A stretch of DNA of 64,000 nucleotides from Blastococcus sp. TF02-8 (GTDB taxonomy: Bacteria; Actinomycetota; Actinomycetes; Mycobacteriales; Geodermatophilaceae), in the NCBI RefSeq assembly GCF_003319175.1, contig NZ_QOHK01000008.1, forward strand, positions 62,001 to 126,000, given 5' to 3'. Positions 35,341 through 43,668 of the stretch are shown here, one piece after another. Both the position numbers and the translations under genes were made by a program. Under the pieces are notes generated by a model, which did no database searches, was not told the origin of the DNA, and was given only the letters and a program-made list of their open reading frames with translations. Within the stretch, counting starts at the first letter, position 1. Each line of letters begins with the position of its first letter.

Positions 35341-36591
35341 GTGACCGCCCCGACCGTGCCCTCCGCGACCGACGTCCTCGTGGTCGGCGCCGGGCCCGCC
35401 GGCTCGTCGGCCGCCGCCTGGGCCGCGCGGGCGGGACACGACGTCGTCCTCGTCGACGCGGCGGTCTTCCCGCGTGACAAGACCTGCGGCGACGGGCTCA
35501 CACCGCGGGCGATCGCGGAGCTGGACCGGCTCGGGCTGGGGGAGTGGGCGCGGTCGAAGGCGCGCAACCGCGGTCTCCGGGCGGCGGGTTTCGGCCGGCA
35601 GTGGGAGCTGCCGTGGCCGGGCGGCGAGTTCCCCGACCACGGCAGCGCCGTACCGCGCACGGAGCTCGACGCCCGCATCCGGCAGGTCGCGGTCGAGGCG
35701 GGCGCCACCCCGTGGGACGGCGCCCGGGCGGTCGACGTCGAACGGGACGGCGAGCGGGTGACCGGCGTCGTCCTCGAGCTCGCCGACGACCGCCGGGTGA
35801 CCGTCGGCTGCCGGCGCCTCGTGGTCGCCGACGGCGTCCGCTCCCCGCTGGGCCGGGTGCTGGGTCGTACCTGGCACCGCGACACCGCCTACGGAGTCGC
35901 CGCACGGAGCTACGTCCGCTCGGGACGCAGCGACGACGAGTGGATCAGCTCGCACCTGGAGCTCCGGGGTGCCGAGGGGGAGCTGCTGTCCGGCTACGGC
36001 TGGGTCTTCCCGCTGGGTGCCGAGGCCGGCGAGGTGAACCTAGGTGTCGGCACACTGGCGACCTCGAAGCGGCCCGCCGGGGTGCAGCTGAAGTCGCTGC
36101 TGGAGTTCTACGCGGAGAGCCGCCGCGAGGAGTGGCAGCTGGACGGCGCGGTGCGCGACGTCGCCTCGGCGCTGCTGCCGATGGGCGGCGCGGTCTCCGG
36201 CGTCGCGGGCCGTAACTGGGCGCTGGTCGGCGACGCCGCCGGCTGCGTGAACCCGCTCAACGGCGAGGGCATCGACTACGGCCTGGAGACCGGCCGCACG
36301 CTGGCCGGGATGCTCGACGAGGACGACTGGACGACGGCGTGGCCGGCCACGCTGCGCCGGCACTACGGCGAGGCGTTCTCCATCGCGCGGCGCCTGGCCG
36401 GCCTGCTCACCGTGCCGCGGTTCCTACCGGCGGCCGGCCCGGTCGGCATGCGGTCACGGCCGCTGATGACGGTCGCCCTCCGGGTGATGGGCAACCTGGT
36501 CACCGACGAGGACCGCGACCTCACCGGCCGGCTCTGGCGGCTGGCCGGCCGTGCCTCGGTGAAGCTCGACGACCGGGCCCCGTTCGCCTAG
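35341..36591 (+). CDS. geranylgeranyl reductase family FAD-dependent oxidoreductase
   Basis: 416 residues. The N-terminal FAD-binding dinucleotide fold is [22 protein letters not shown] (glycines at 16, 18 and 21) followed by the ribose-binding Asp in [18 protein letters not shown], where the P-x-x-K-x-C-G-D/E motif marks the geranylgeranyl reductase/MenJ family. The second FAD motif is [18 protein letters not shown]. It should saturate isoprenoid double bonds, for example on menaquinone or polyprenol; the cis-prenyltransferase two genes on gives a possible context. The stop overlaps the convergent hemolysin III gene by 4 bp. Confidence 0.88.
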   Translation: MTAPTVPSATDVLVVGAGPAGSSAAAWAARAGHDVVLVDAAVFPRDKTCGDGLTPRAIAELDRLGLGEWARSKARNRGLRAAGFGRQWELPWPGGEFPDHGSAVPRTELDARIRQVAVEAGATPWDGARAVDVERDGERVTGVVLELADDRRVTVGCRRLVVADGVRSPLGRVLGRTWHRDTAYGVAARSYVRSGRSDDEWISSHLELRGAEGELLSGYGWVFPLGAEAGEVNLGVGTLATSKRPAGVQLKSLLEFYAESRREEWQLDGAVRDVASALLPMGGAVSGVAGRNWALVGDAAGCVNPLNGEGIDYGLETGRTLAGMLDEDDWTTAWPATLRRHYGEAFSIARRLAGLLTVPRFLPAAGPVGMRSRPLMTVALRVMGNLVTDEDRDLTGRLWRLAGRASVKLDDRAPFA

Positions 36592-37400
36592 ACGAACGGC
36601 GAGTTGAAGACCGCGAAGTACACCGCGATGTAGTGGCAGATGGCCGCGACGACGGTCATCGCGTGGAAGACCTCGTGGTAGCCGAAGGTGCCCGGCCACG
36701 GGTTGGGCTTCTTCAGCCCGTAGGCGATGCCGCCGAGCGTGTAGAGCACGCCGCCGACGGCGAGCAGGACCATCGAGGTGACGCCGGCGATGTGCAGGAT
36801 GTCGGTGAGCACGAAGACCGCGACCCAGCCCAGCCCGATGTAGAGCGGCACGCCCACCCACCGCGGCGCCGTCGGCCAGGTCATCTTCAGCGTCACCCCG
36901 GCCAGGGCGCCGGCCCACACGGCGGCGAGCACCACGAAGCCCGTCGACTGGTCGACGGCGAGCAGCGCGAACGGGGTGTAGGTGCCGGCGATGAACAGGA
37001 AGATCATCGAGTGGTCGAGCCGCTTCATGATCTTCCAGCCGCGCGGTGACCAGCGGCGGCGGTGGTAGAGCGCGCTGATGCCGAAGAGGCCGCAGATCGT
37101 CAGGCTGTAGACCGACACCGACCAGCCGGCCCGAGCGCCCTGGACGGCGGCCAGCGGGATCAGCACTGCGCCGGCCACGATGGCACCGAAGAACGAGAAC
37201 AGGTGGATCCAGCCGCGCGCCCGGGGCCGGGTGTCGGGGTGCGTCCAGTCGGAGTCGGCGAAGTCCGACGCGTCCCACGCGCGCTCGACCTGCTCGCCCT
37301 CGGCGACGACGGTGGCGACCGCCTCCGGAGCCGGGGCCTCGAGCTCGGACCCGTCCGCCTCCACCCGGACTGTCTCGCGATCGTGGGGAGAGACGCTCAT
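36588..37400 (-). CDS. hemolysin III family (PAQR-like) membrane protein
   Basis: 270 residues. A 60-residue acidic cytoplasmic tail, then seven TM helices. Family landmarks are [28 protein letters not shown] (with the conserved His and the R-x-D-H) and the C-terminal [18 protein letters not shown], which supply the predicted metal ligands. Members resemble adiponectin-receptor hydrolases; despite the name a lytic role is not expected. It is divergent from the cis-prenyltransferase gene, as in mycobacteria (Rv1085c/Rv1086). Confidence 0.92.
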   Translation of the reverse strand: MSVSPHDRETVRVEADGSELEAPAPEAVATVVAEGEQVERAWDASDFADSDWTHPDTRPRARGWIHLFSFFGAIVAGAVLIPLAAVQGARAGWSVSVYSLTICGLFGISALYHRRRWSPRGWKIMKRLDHSMIFLFIAGTYTPFALLAVDQSTGFVVLAAVWAGALAGVTLKMTWPTAPRWVGVPLYIGLGWVAVFVLTDILHIAGVTSMVLLAVGGVLYTLGGIAYGLKKPNPWPGTFGYHEVFHAMTVVAAICHYIAVYFAVFNSPFV

Positions 37401-37516
37401 GAGGTGAGGTTACGGAGCCGTAGGTACGCCGTCATCCGCAGCGGCCTGTGACCTGCGCGGCCCTGCCCCGGGGGCTCGCCGAGCGGCGCGTGACGAGCGG
37501 GACGGCGTCCGGTCAC

Positions 37517-37522
37517 TAGGCT
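37517..37522 (+). promoter_or_regulatory. candidate -10 (TAGGCT) for leaderless cis-prenyltransferase gene
   Basis: TAGGCT, 6 bp, then GTG 37529. Identical hexamer and spacing to eno. Confidence 0.5.
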
Positions 37523-37528
37523 GGCCGC

Positions 37529-38308
37529 GTGGGGGTGCGTCGGCAGGTTCGGGACGCGCTGATCCAGGTGTACGAGCGACGGCTGGCCCGGGCGCTGGAG
37601 GACGCGGAGCTCCCGCGGCACGTCGGCGTGATCATCGACGGCAACCGGCGCTGGGCCCGGGACATGGGCCTGGACGACGTCAGCGAGGGCCACCGGCGCG
37701 GCGCCGGCATGATCGTCGACTTCCTGGACTGGTGCGACGAGGCCGGCGTCGAGGTGGTCACGATCTTCATGCTGTCCACCGACAACCTCACCCGACCGGA
37801 GCCGGAGCTGCTGCCCCTGCTGCGCATCATCGAGGGCGTCGTGGCCGACCTGTCCTCGGCGAGCCGGCGCTGGCGGCTGCGGGCCGTCGGGGCGCTGGAG
37901 CTGCTCCCGGACGAGACGGTCGCGGTCCTCGAGCGGGCCGAGGAGATCACCCGGGAGCGTCCGGGAGCGACCGTGAACCTGGCCGTCGGCTACGGCGGGC
38001 GCCGCGAGATCGCCGACGCCGTCCGGTCACTGCTGGCCGAGCACGCCGCACGGGGCACGACCCTCGCCGAGCTCGTGGAGGTGCTCGACGTCGAGCACAT
38101 CGCCGAGCACCTCTACACCAAGGGCCAGCCGGATCCCGACCTGATCATCCGGACCAGCGGGGAACAACGGCTGTCGGGCTTCCTGCTCTGGCAGACCGCC
38201 CACGCCGAGTTCTACTTCACCGACGTGTACTGGCCGGACTTCCGCCGCGTGGACTTCCTGCGGGCGCTGCGCGACTACGCCGCCCGGCACCGCCGCTTCG
38301 GCGGATGA
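37529..38308 (+). CDS. cis-prenyltransferase (isoprenyl transferase, Rv1086/UppS type)
   Basis: 259 residues. The catalytic Asp and pyrophosphate-binding loop are in IIDGNRRWARDMG (UppS: MDGNGRWA). Later motifs are FMLSTDNLTRPEPE, NLAVGYGGRREI, LIIRTSGEQRLSGFLLWQTAHAEFYF and VYWPDF. The extra N-terminal helix (RRQVRDALIQVYERRLARAL) and the position beside hemolysin III resemble mycobacterial Rv1086, a short-chain Z-farnesyl diphosphate synthase, so it may not be the main undecaprenyl/decaprenyl synthase. Product length is inference. Leaderless layout at the start. Confidence 0.92.
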   Translation: MGVRRQVRDALIQVYERRLARALEDAELPRHVGVIIDGNRRWARDMGLDDVSEGHRRGAGMIVDFLDWCDEAGVEVVTIFMLSTDNLTRPEPELLPLLRIIEGVVADLSSASRRWRLRAVGALELLPDETVAVLERAEEITRERPGATVNLAVGYGGRREIADAVRSLLAEHAARGTTLAELVEVLDVEHIAEHLYTKGQPDPDLIIRTSGEQRLSGFLLWQTAHAEFYFTDVYWPDFRRVDFLRALRDYAARHRRFGG

Positions 38309-38318
38309 CCCGGGCTGC

Positions 38319-38324
38319 GAAACT
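38319..38324 (+). promoter_or_regulatory. candidate -10 (GAAACT) preceding the HExxxGHH gene
   Basis: GAAACT, 6 bp, then ATG 38331. Weak match, but same spacing as the other leaderless starts. Confidence 0.3.
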
Positions 38325-38330
38325 GCGTCC

Positions 38331-39548
38331 ATGACCGCCGCTGCCCTCGACCTCGCTCTCGAGTACGTGCGGCTGGGGCTGCGCTTCGACCGGCTCGAGG
38401 CGGGCTTCGTCGACGCGTACACCGGCGACCCGCGGATCCGGGCGCAGGTGCAGGACGAGCCGGCGCCGACGCCGCAGCAGCTGCGCGACCGGGCCCGCGA
38501 GCTGCTGCGCGAGGTGGACGCCTCCGGCCTGCCCGAGGACCGCGCGGAGTTCCTGCGCGGTCAGCTGACCGGCCTGGAGTGCAGCGCCCGGAAGATGAGC
38601 GGTGAGCCGGTCGGCTTCGTCGAGGAGGTCGGCAGCTACTTCGAGGTGGACGTCGAGCTGGGCGACGAAGCGGCCTACGCGGCCGCGCACGCCGAGCTGG
38701 ACACGCTGCTGCCCGGCGAGGGGGCGCTCGCCGAGCGGTACGCCGCCCACCGGCGCCGCGAGGAGTGCCCGCCGGAGCGGCTGGAGGCCGCCGTGCACGC
38801 GCTGTCCAGCGCGCTGCGCGACCTGGTCCGCGGGCAGTACGGCCTCCCCGAGGTCGAGACGGTGCGCTACGAGGTCGTCACCGACAAGCCGTGGTCGGGC
38901 TTCAACTACTACGAGGGCGCGTTCCGCTCGCGGGTGGCGATCAACGCCGACCTGCCGCACCGGCTCTCGCAGCTGCCCCACCTGGTGGCGCACGAGTCCT
39001 ATCCCGGCCACCACACCGAGCACTGCCGCAAGGAGAGCGGTCTGGTCGAGCGCGCCGGACGGATCGAGCACACGGTGTTCCTCGTGAACACCCCGGAGTG
39101 CCTGATGGCCGAGGGGCTCGCCGACCTGGGCGTCCAGGCGGCCATCGGACCGGGCTGGGGGCCGTGGGCGGCGGAGATCCTGGGTGACCTCGGGCTGCGC
39201 TTCGACGGGTACCTCGCCGAGCGCGTCGCCGCCGCCGCGGGACCCCTGAACCGGGTGCGGCAGGACGCCGCCGTGCTGCTGCACGACCGGGGGGCGGACG
39301 CCGACGAGGTCAGCGCCTTCCTGCAGCGCTGGTCGCTGGTGAGCCCGGAGCGGGCCCGGCAGCAGATCCGGTTCCTGACCGACCCGCTGTGGCGGGCCTA
39401 CACCTCCACCTACGTCGAGGGCTTCGCGCTGCTGTCCCGCTGGCTCGACGCCCGCCCGGACGACCAGCCGGTGGCCGAGCGGTTCGTCCGCCTCCTCGAC
39501 GAGCCGCTCACGCCCCGCCGCGTCGCCGCCGAGCTCCGGGCCGCCTGA
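38331..39548 (+). CDS. DUF885-like putative metallopeptidase
   Basis: 405 residues. The centre holds HESYPGHH (His221-Glu222 to His227-His228), a zinc-binding motif of the HExxxGHH type seen in DUF885 and related peptidase-like families. A preceding GFNYYEGAFRSRVAINADLP and a downstream NTPECLMAEGLADLG helix with a likely third ligand fit the same fold. There is no signal peptide. Substrate unknown; peptide or amidohydrolase activity is inferred from the motif. It starts 22 bp after the prenyltransferase. Confidence 0.75.
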   Translation: MTAAALDLALEYVRLGLRFDRLEAGFVDAYTGDPRIRAQVQDEPAPTPQQLRDRARELLREVDASGLPEDRAEFLRGQLTGLECSARKMSGEPVGFVEEVGSYFEVDVELGDEAAYAAAHAELDTLLPGEGALAERYAAHRRREECPPERLEAAVHALSSALRDLVRGQYGLPEVETVRYEVVTDKPWSGFNYYEGAFRSRVAINADLPHRLSQLPHLVAHESYPGHHTEHCRKESGLVERAGRIEHTVFLVNTPECLMAEGLADLGVQAAIGPGWGPWAAEILGDLGLRFDGYLAERVAAAAGPLNRVRQDAAVLLHDRGADADEVSAFLQRWSLVSPERARQQIRFLTDPLWRAYTSTYVEGFALLSRWLDARPDDQPVAERFVRLLDEPLTPRRVAAELRAA

Positions 39549-39551
39549 CCC

Positions 39552-39911
39552 GTGTCCGGCCCGTCGCGAGCACGGTTCCTCGGTCTGTGGACCGCGGCCT
39601 GGCTGGCCGTGCTGCTGGTGCTCGGGATGCTGCGCTTCGGCGATCCCGCCGTCCAGTGGCCGGTGCTGCTGGTCCCCGCGCTGTGGGCACTGGTCGCGCT
39701 GCGTCCGCGTCGTGGACCTCGCCCTGCCGGGGCCCGGCCGGAGCGTCGGCCCCGACGGGCGTCCAGGGCGGACGAGGACGACCCGGGCCGGTACGAGGAC
39801 CGGTACGAGGACCCCTACGAGGAGCAGCCCCCGCTCCCGCCGGGGATGCGGACCGACACCGTGGAGCGGCCGGCCCTGCGCCGGCAGCACGGCGAGGACG
39901 ACCGGTGGTGA
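39552..39911 (+). CDS. small membrane protein with charged tail
   Basis: 119 residues. Two TM helices (about 12-28 and 35-52) followed by a basic, then acidic tail with EDRYEDPYEEQPPLPPGM. No family recognised. GTG is 4 bp after the previous stop, suggesting translational coupling. Confidence 0.6.
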   Translation: MSGPSRARFLGLWTAAWLAVLLVLGMLRFGDPAVQWPVLLVPALWALVALRPRRGPRPAGARPERRPRRASRADEDDPGRYEDRYEDPYEEQPPLPPGMRTDTVERPALRRQHGEDDRW

Positions 39912-39968
39912 GCCCGACGGTCTGACGCCGTCGGAGAAACCGCTGGAAACTTGTCGGTGGGCTGCCCG

Positions 39969-40970
39969 ATGCTGTCGGCCGTGATCCACGCCCGCGGGCT
40001 CGCCCGCACCTTCCGGAAGCGCAAGCAGGAGGTGCACGCCGTCGTCGGCGTCGACCTCGACGTCGAGGCCGGTGAGATCGTCGGCTTCCTGGGGCCCAAC
40101 GGTGCCGGGAAGACGACGACGCTCCGCATGCTCACCACCCTGCTGGAACCCACCGCCGGCGAGGCGACGGTGGCCGGCTGCGACCTGCGGGCCGATCCGG
40201 TCGGCGTGCGCAGGCGGATCGGTTACGTCTCCCAGAGCGGCTCGACCGCGCCCGAGGCTCGCGCGGGGGAGGAGGTCGTCGACCACGCCCGGCTCTACGG
40301 CATGAGCCGCGCCGAGGCGACCGCGCGCGGGCAGCAGCTGTTCGGGGAGCTGGACCTCGACGGCATGTGGGAGCGCCAGCCGAAGGCGATGTCGGGTGGC
40401 CAGCGGCGGCGTCTGGACATCGCCATGGGCCTGATCCACCAGCCGGGCCTGGTGTTCCTGGACGAGCCCACCACGGGGCTGGACCCGCAGGCGCGCGCCA
40501 ACCTCTGGCAGCACATCCGGGCCCTGCGCGAGGAGCGGGGCACGACGGTCTTCCTGACCACGCACTACCTCGACGAGGCCGACGCCCTGTGCGACCGGAT
40601 CCTGGTGATCGACCACGGCTCGATCGTCGCCGGGGGAACGCCCGACGAGCTGAAGTCCCAGGTGGGTGGCGACGTCGTCACCGTGACCGTGGACCGCGAG
40701 CTGGTGCCGGAGGTCGCCCGCCTGGCCGCCGCGCTCCCCGGCGCGGAGGAGCCACAGGTGCTCGAGGACCGGGTGGTGGCACGGGTCCCGCACGGCGGCA
40801 CGGCCCTGGTCGAGCTGGTCCGCGCGCTGGACCGGGCCGGCCTCGTGGTCAGCGGCATCGAGAGCCGCCGGCCGAGTCTGGACGACGTCTTCCTCGGCCT
40901 CACCGGTCGTTCCCTGCGCGAGGCCGGGGCACCCGCGGCCGCGCCGGCCCCGGAGGTGGCCGTCCGATGA
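39969..40970 (+). CDS. ABC transporter ATP-binding protein (DrrA-like, second copy)
   Basis: 333 residues. Walker A GPNGAGKT (42-49), signature MSGGQRRRLDIAMG, Walker B LVFLDEPTTGLDP, H-loop LTTHYLDEAD, then the DrrA-type C-terminal domain ending PSLDDVFLGLTGRSL. It is the ATPase of an ABC-2 exporter. Here the H-loop His is present, unlike the copy at 27362. The start is uncertain: GTG 39957, 5 bp after a GAAACT hexamer, is in frame and would add four residues. It overlaps the permease by 4 bp. Confidence 0.93.
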   Translation: MLSAVIHARGLARTFRKRKQEVHAVVGVDLDVEAGEIVGFLGPNGAGKTTTLRMLTTLLEPTAGEATVAGCDLRADPVGVRRRIGYVSQSGSTAPEARAGEEVVDHARLYGMSRAEATARGQQLFGELDLDGMWERQPKAMSGGQRRRLDIAMGLIHQPGLVFLDEPTTGLDPQARANLWQHIRALREERGTTVFLTTHYLDEADALCDRILVIDHGSIVAGGTPDELKSQVGGDVVTVTVDRELVPEVARLAAALPGAEEPQVLEDRVVARVPHGGTALVELVRALDRAGLVVSGIESRRPSLDDVFLGLTGRSLREAGAPAAAPAPEVAVR

Positions 40971-41725
40971 GCACACTGCTGCGCGACACCGGCATCGTCT
41001 TCAACCGCGCGATGCGACTCTCGCTCCGCAACCCGGCCTGGTTGGTCATCAGCCTCATGCAGCCGATCCTCTACATCCTGCTGTTCGGCCCGCTGCTGGA
41101 GCCGCTGTCCGGGCAGCTCGGCTCGGGCAACGCCTACCAGATCTTCGTGCCCGGGATCCTGGTGCAGCTCGGCATCTTCGGAGCGCTCTTCGTCGGGTTC
41201 GGTCTGATCGCGGAGTACCGGGCCGGCGTCGTGGAGAGCCAGCGCGTGACCCCGGCCAGCCGGACCGCCCTGCTGCTGGGGCGGGTGCTGCGCGACGTCG
41301 TGGTGCTGCTGGTCCAGGACACCCTCCTGGTGCTGGTGTCCCTGCCGCTCGGGCTGCGGGCGCCGGTGCTCGGTGTCGTGCTGACACTGGTGGTGATCGC
41401 CCTGCTGGGAGCGGCGTTCGCCTCGGTCTCCTACGCGCTCGCGCTGACCCTCAAGAGCGAGGACGCGTTCGCGCCGCTGCTCAACGCCTTCGTCCTGCCG
41501 GTCCTGCTGCTGTCCGGGATCCTGCTGCCGATGTCGCTCGCGCCCGGCTGGCTGCAGGCCATCAGCGACGTGAACCCGCTGAAGCACGTCGTCGAAGGCG
41601 CCCGGGCCTTCTTCGACGGGGGGTACGACACCTCCACCGCCTGGTGGGGTGTGGCGATGACGCTGCTGCTGGCGGTGGTGGGCTGGTTCTTCGGCGTCCG
41701 TCGTTTCCGTCGCGAGTCGAGCTGA
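40967..41725 (+). CDS. ABC-2 type transporter permease
   Basis: 252 residues, six TM helices. [26 protein letters not shown] at the start, the coupling segment [28 protein letters not shown], and [26 protein letters not shown] near the end match the ABC-2/DrrB family. The substrate is unknown. It forms an exporter with the preceding ATPase. Confidence 0.93.
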   Translation: MSTLLRDTGIVFNRAMRLSLRNPAWLVISLMQPILYILLFGPLLEPLSGQLGSGNAYQIFVPGILVQLGIFGALFVGFGLIAEYRAGVVESQRVTPASRTALLLGRVLRDVVVLLVQDTLLVLVSLPLGLRAPVLGVVLTLVVIALLGAAFASVSYALALTLKSEDAFAPLLNAFVLPVLLLSGILLPMSLAPGWLQAISDVNPLKHVVEGARAFFDGGYDTSTAWWGVAMTLLLAVVGWFFGVRRFRRESS

Positions 41726-42005
41726 TCCCGGTAGCCGTGCCGTCTCCTGGGGTCGATGTGACGGCGGTTACCTACTTGGGGTGAACATCAGGTTCCGAAC
41801 CGGGTCGCGGAGGCGCCTTTGTCGGCGGGCGGGCCTACCGTCCGCAGTGGAAGGCGAGCCACCCTCGCCGTCCGCGGGAGGCCCGGTTGGTGCTGACGAG
41901 TTCGTCGACCAGGGGGGCCGGCACCCGGCCCCTGCGCCGGGGCCCGGCCACCTTCGAACCGGGGCGCGCCTCTGCCGTGAGGCCGCGTCCCACGGGAGCC
42001 GACAC
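41726..42005 (+). other. 280-bp upstream region and GC-structured leader of the PhoH gene
   Basis: A TACCGT hexamer at 41836-41841 could be a -10, giving a leader of about 160 nt. Within it lies a strong GC hairpin region (about 41919-41950, GGCCCC/GGGGCC arms). The sequence GAACCGGG followed by a G/T and CGCG occurs twice (about 41797 and 41955). The PhoH frame is open through the whole region from GTG 41781, which a TTACCT hexamer precedes by 7 bp, so a longer N-terminus cannot be excluded; its composition looks non-coding. Confidence 0.35.
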
Positions 42006-43379
42006 ATGACCGAGCTCGCGAGGTCCGTAGAGCACAGCACCTCTGGGCACGCCCGGGACGAGCGCCAGCGAGGACCTGGCGTGACCATGTCTCGCCGTTC
42101 GTTCGTCCTCGACACCTCCGTGCTGCTCTCCGACCCGCGGGCGCTGCTGCGCTTCGGCGACGCCGACGTGGTGCTCCCGCTCGTCGTCATCGGGGAGCTG
42201 GAGGACAAGCGCAACCACCCCGAGCTCGGCTGGTTCGCGCGGCAGACGCTGCGCACCCTCGACGACCTCCGGGTCCTGCACGGCCGACTCGACGCCCCGG
42301 TCCCGATCGGCGACGCGGGCGGCACGCTGCACGTCGAGCTCAACCACAGCGACCCCTCGGTGCTCCCGGCCGGCTTCCGCAACGACAGCAACGACTCGCG
42401 GATCATGGTCGTCGCCCTCAACCTGCGGGCGGAGGGCCGCGACGTCTGCCTGATCACCAAGGACGTGCCGCTGCGGGTCAAGGCGGCCGCGGTCGGGCTG
42501 GACACCGACGAGTACCGCGCCCACGACGTCGTCGACGCGGGCTGGACCGGCATGGCCGAGCTCTCGGTCGACGACGCGGTGCTCGACGCGCTCTACGACT
42601 CCGGCGAGGTGTTCCTGGCGGCAGCCGCCGAGCTGCCCACGCACACCGGGCTCGTGCTGCTCTCCTCCCGGGGCTCCGCACTGGGCCGGGTGACCCCGGA
42701 CAAGCAGGTGCGCCTGGTGCGCGGGGACCGGGAGGCCTTCGGTCTGCACGGGCGCTCGGCCGAGCAGCGGGTGGCGCTGGACCTGCTGCTGGACCCCGAG
42801 ATCGGCATCGTGTCGCTCGGCGGCCGGGCGGGCACCGGCAAGTCGGCGCTCGCCCTGTGCGCCGGGCTCGAGTCGGTCATGGAGCGGCGGGCGCACAAGA
42901 AGGTCGTCATCTTCCGGCCGCTGTACGCCGTGGGCGGGCAGGAGCTCGGCTACCTGCCCGGTGGCGAGGGCGAGAAGATGTCGCCCTGGGCCCAGGCCGT
43001 CTACGACACCCTGGGTGCGCTGGTCTCCACGGAGGTCCTGGACGAGATCGCGGCCCGCGACCTGATCGAGGTGCTGCCGCTGACGCACATCCGCGGGCGC
43101 TCGCTGCACGACTCGTTCGTCATCGTGGACGAAGCGCAGTCGCTCGAGCGGGGCGTGCTCCTGACCGTGCTGTCGCGGCTCGGCACGAACTCGCGGGTGG
43201 TGCTCACCCACGACGTGGCCCAGCGCGACAACCTGCGGGTCGGGCGGCACGACGGCGTCACCGCCGTCATCGAGAAGCTCAAGGGCCACGTGCTCTTCGC
43301 GCACACGACGCTCACCCGGTCCGAGCGCTCGCCGATCGCGGCCCTGGTGACCGAGATGCTCGAGGACCTGCCGCTCTGA
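42006..43379 (+). CDS. PIN domain-PhoH family ATPase
   Basis: 457 residues. Residues about 27-170 are a PIN-type RNase domain ([19 protein letters not shown] with the first catalytic Asp, then ELEDKRN and [13 protein letters not shown]). The PhoH ATPase follows with Walker A GRAGTGKS (273-280, Lys279) and Walker [14 protein letters not shown]. This PIN-PhoH fusion is thought to act on RNA. ATG 42006 has GGGAG 7 bp upstream; ATG 42087 just before the PIN strand is possible. It is convergent with the flagellar cluster, separated by a shared terminator. Confidence 0.9.
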   Translation: MTELARSVEHSTSGHARDERQRGPGVTMSRRSFVLDTSVLLSDPRALLRFGDADVVLPLVVIGELEDKRNHPELGWFARQTLRTLDDLRVLHGRLDAPVPIGDAGGTLHVELNHSDPSVLPAGFRNDSNDSRIMVVALNLRAEGRDVCLITKDVPLRVKAAAVGLDTDEYRAHDVVDAGWTGMAELSVDDAVLDALYDSGEVFLAAAAELPTHTGLVLLSSRGSALGRVTPDKQVRLVRGDREAFGLHGRSAEQRVALDLLLDPEIGIVSLGGRAGTGKSALALCAGLESVMERRAHKKVVIFRPLYAVGGQELGYLPGGEGEKMSPWAQAVYDTLGALVSTEVLDEIAARDLIEVLPLTHIRGRSLHDSFVIVDEAQSLERGVLLTVLSRLGTNSRVVLTHDVAQRDNLRVGRHDGVTAVIEKLKGHVLFAHTTLTRSERSPIAALVTEMLEDLPL

Positions 43380-43387
43380 CCTCGGGG

Positions 43388-43422
43388 GAGTCGGCCGCCG
43401 CCGGTCAGGCGGCGGCCGGCTC
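43388..43422. terminator. bidirectional hairpin between phoH and the flagellar cluster
   Basis: GGCCGCCGCC/GGCGGCGGCC with loop GGTCA, extended by GAGTC/GGCTC with one wobble, about 15 bp in all. The stop codon of the - strand gene at 43405 is inside the loop. It starts 9 bp after the phoH stop, so it can end both convergent messages. Confidence 0.65.
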
Positions 43423-43668
43423 CTCGTCGGCCTCGTCGTCGACGGCGGGTCGGGCCGTCGGACGACGCTTGGGCTTGGGCTTGGGCTCGGGCTTCGGCGG
43501 GGTGGCCACGGCGCGCACCAGCGCGACGGCGGCCCACCCGGCGAGCAGGCACCACGGCAGCCGGCTCACCATCTCCTCGGTGGTGAAGTCCCCGCGCAGC
43601 CCGAGGGCGAGCACCGGAACGGCCAGCACGAACCCGACGAGGAGGACGTCCCAGCGGAAGGGGCTCAT
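43405..43668 (-). CDS. small membrane protein at the 3' end of the flagellar operon
   Basis: 87 residues. Two TM helices (about 8-24 and 37-54) and a tail of alternating Pro/Lys (PKPEPKPKPKRRP) with an acidic end. Not recognised. Its ATG overlaps the stop of the FlhF-like gene (ATGA), so it is translated with the flagellar operon. A flagellar role is only inferred from position. Confidence 0.65.
   Translation of the reverse strand: MSPFRWDVLLVGFVLAVPVLALGLRGDFTTEEMVSRLPWCLLAGWAAVALVRAVATPPKPEPKPKPKRRPTARPAVDDEADEEPAAA

Noticed and set aside
36588-37400. A haemolysin toxin
   Set aside because: The family name is historical; the protein is a seven-helix PAQR-like membrane protein with no toxin features.
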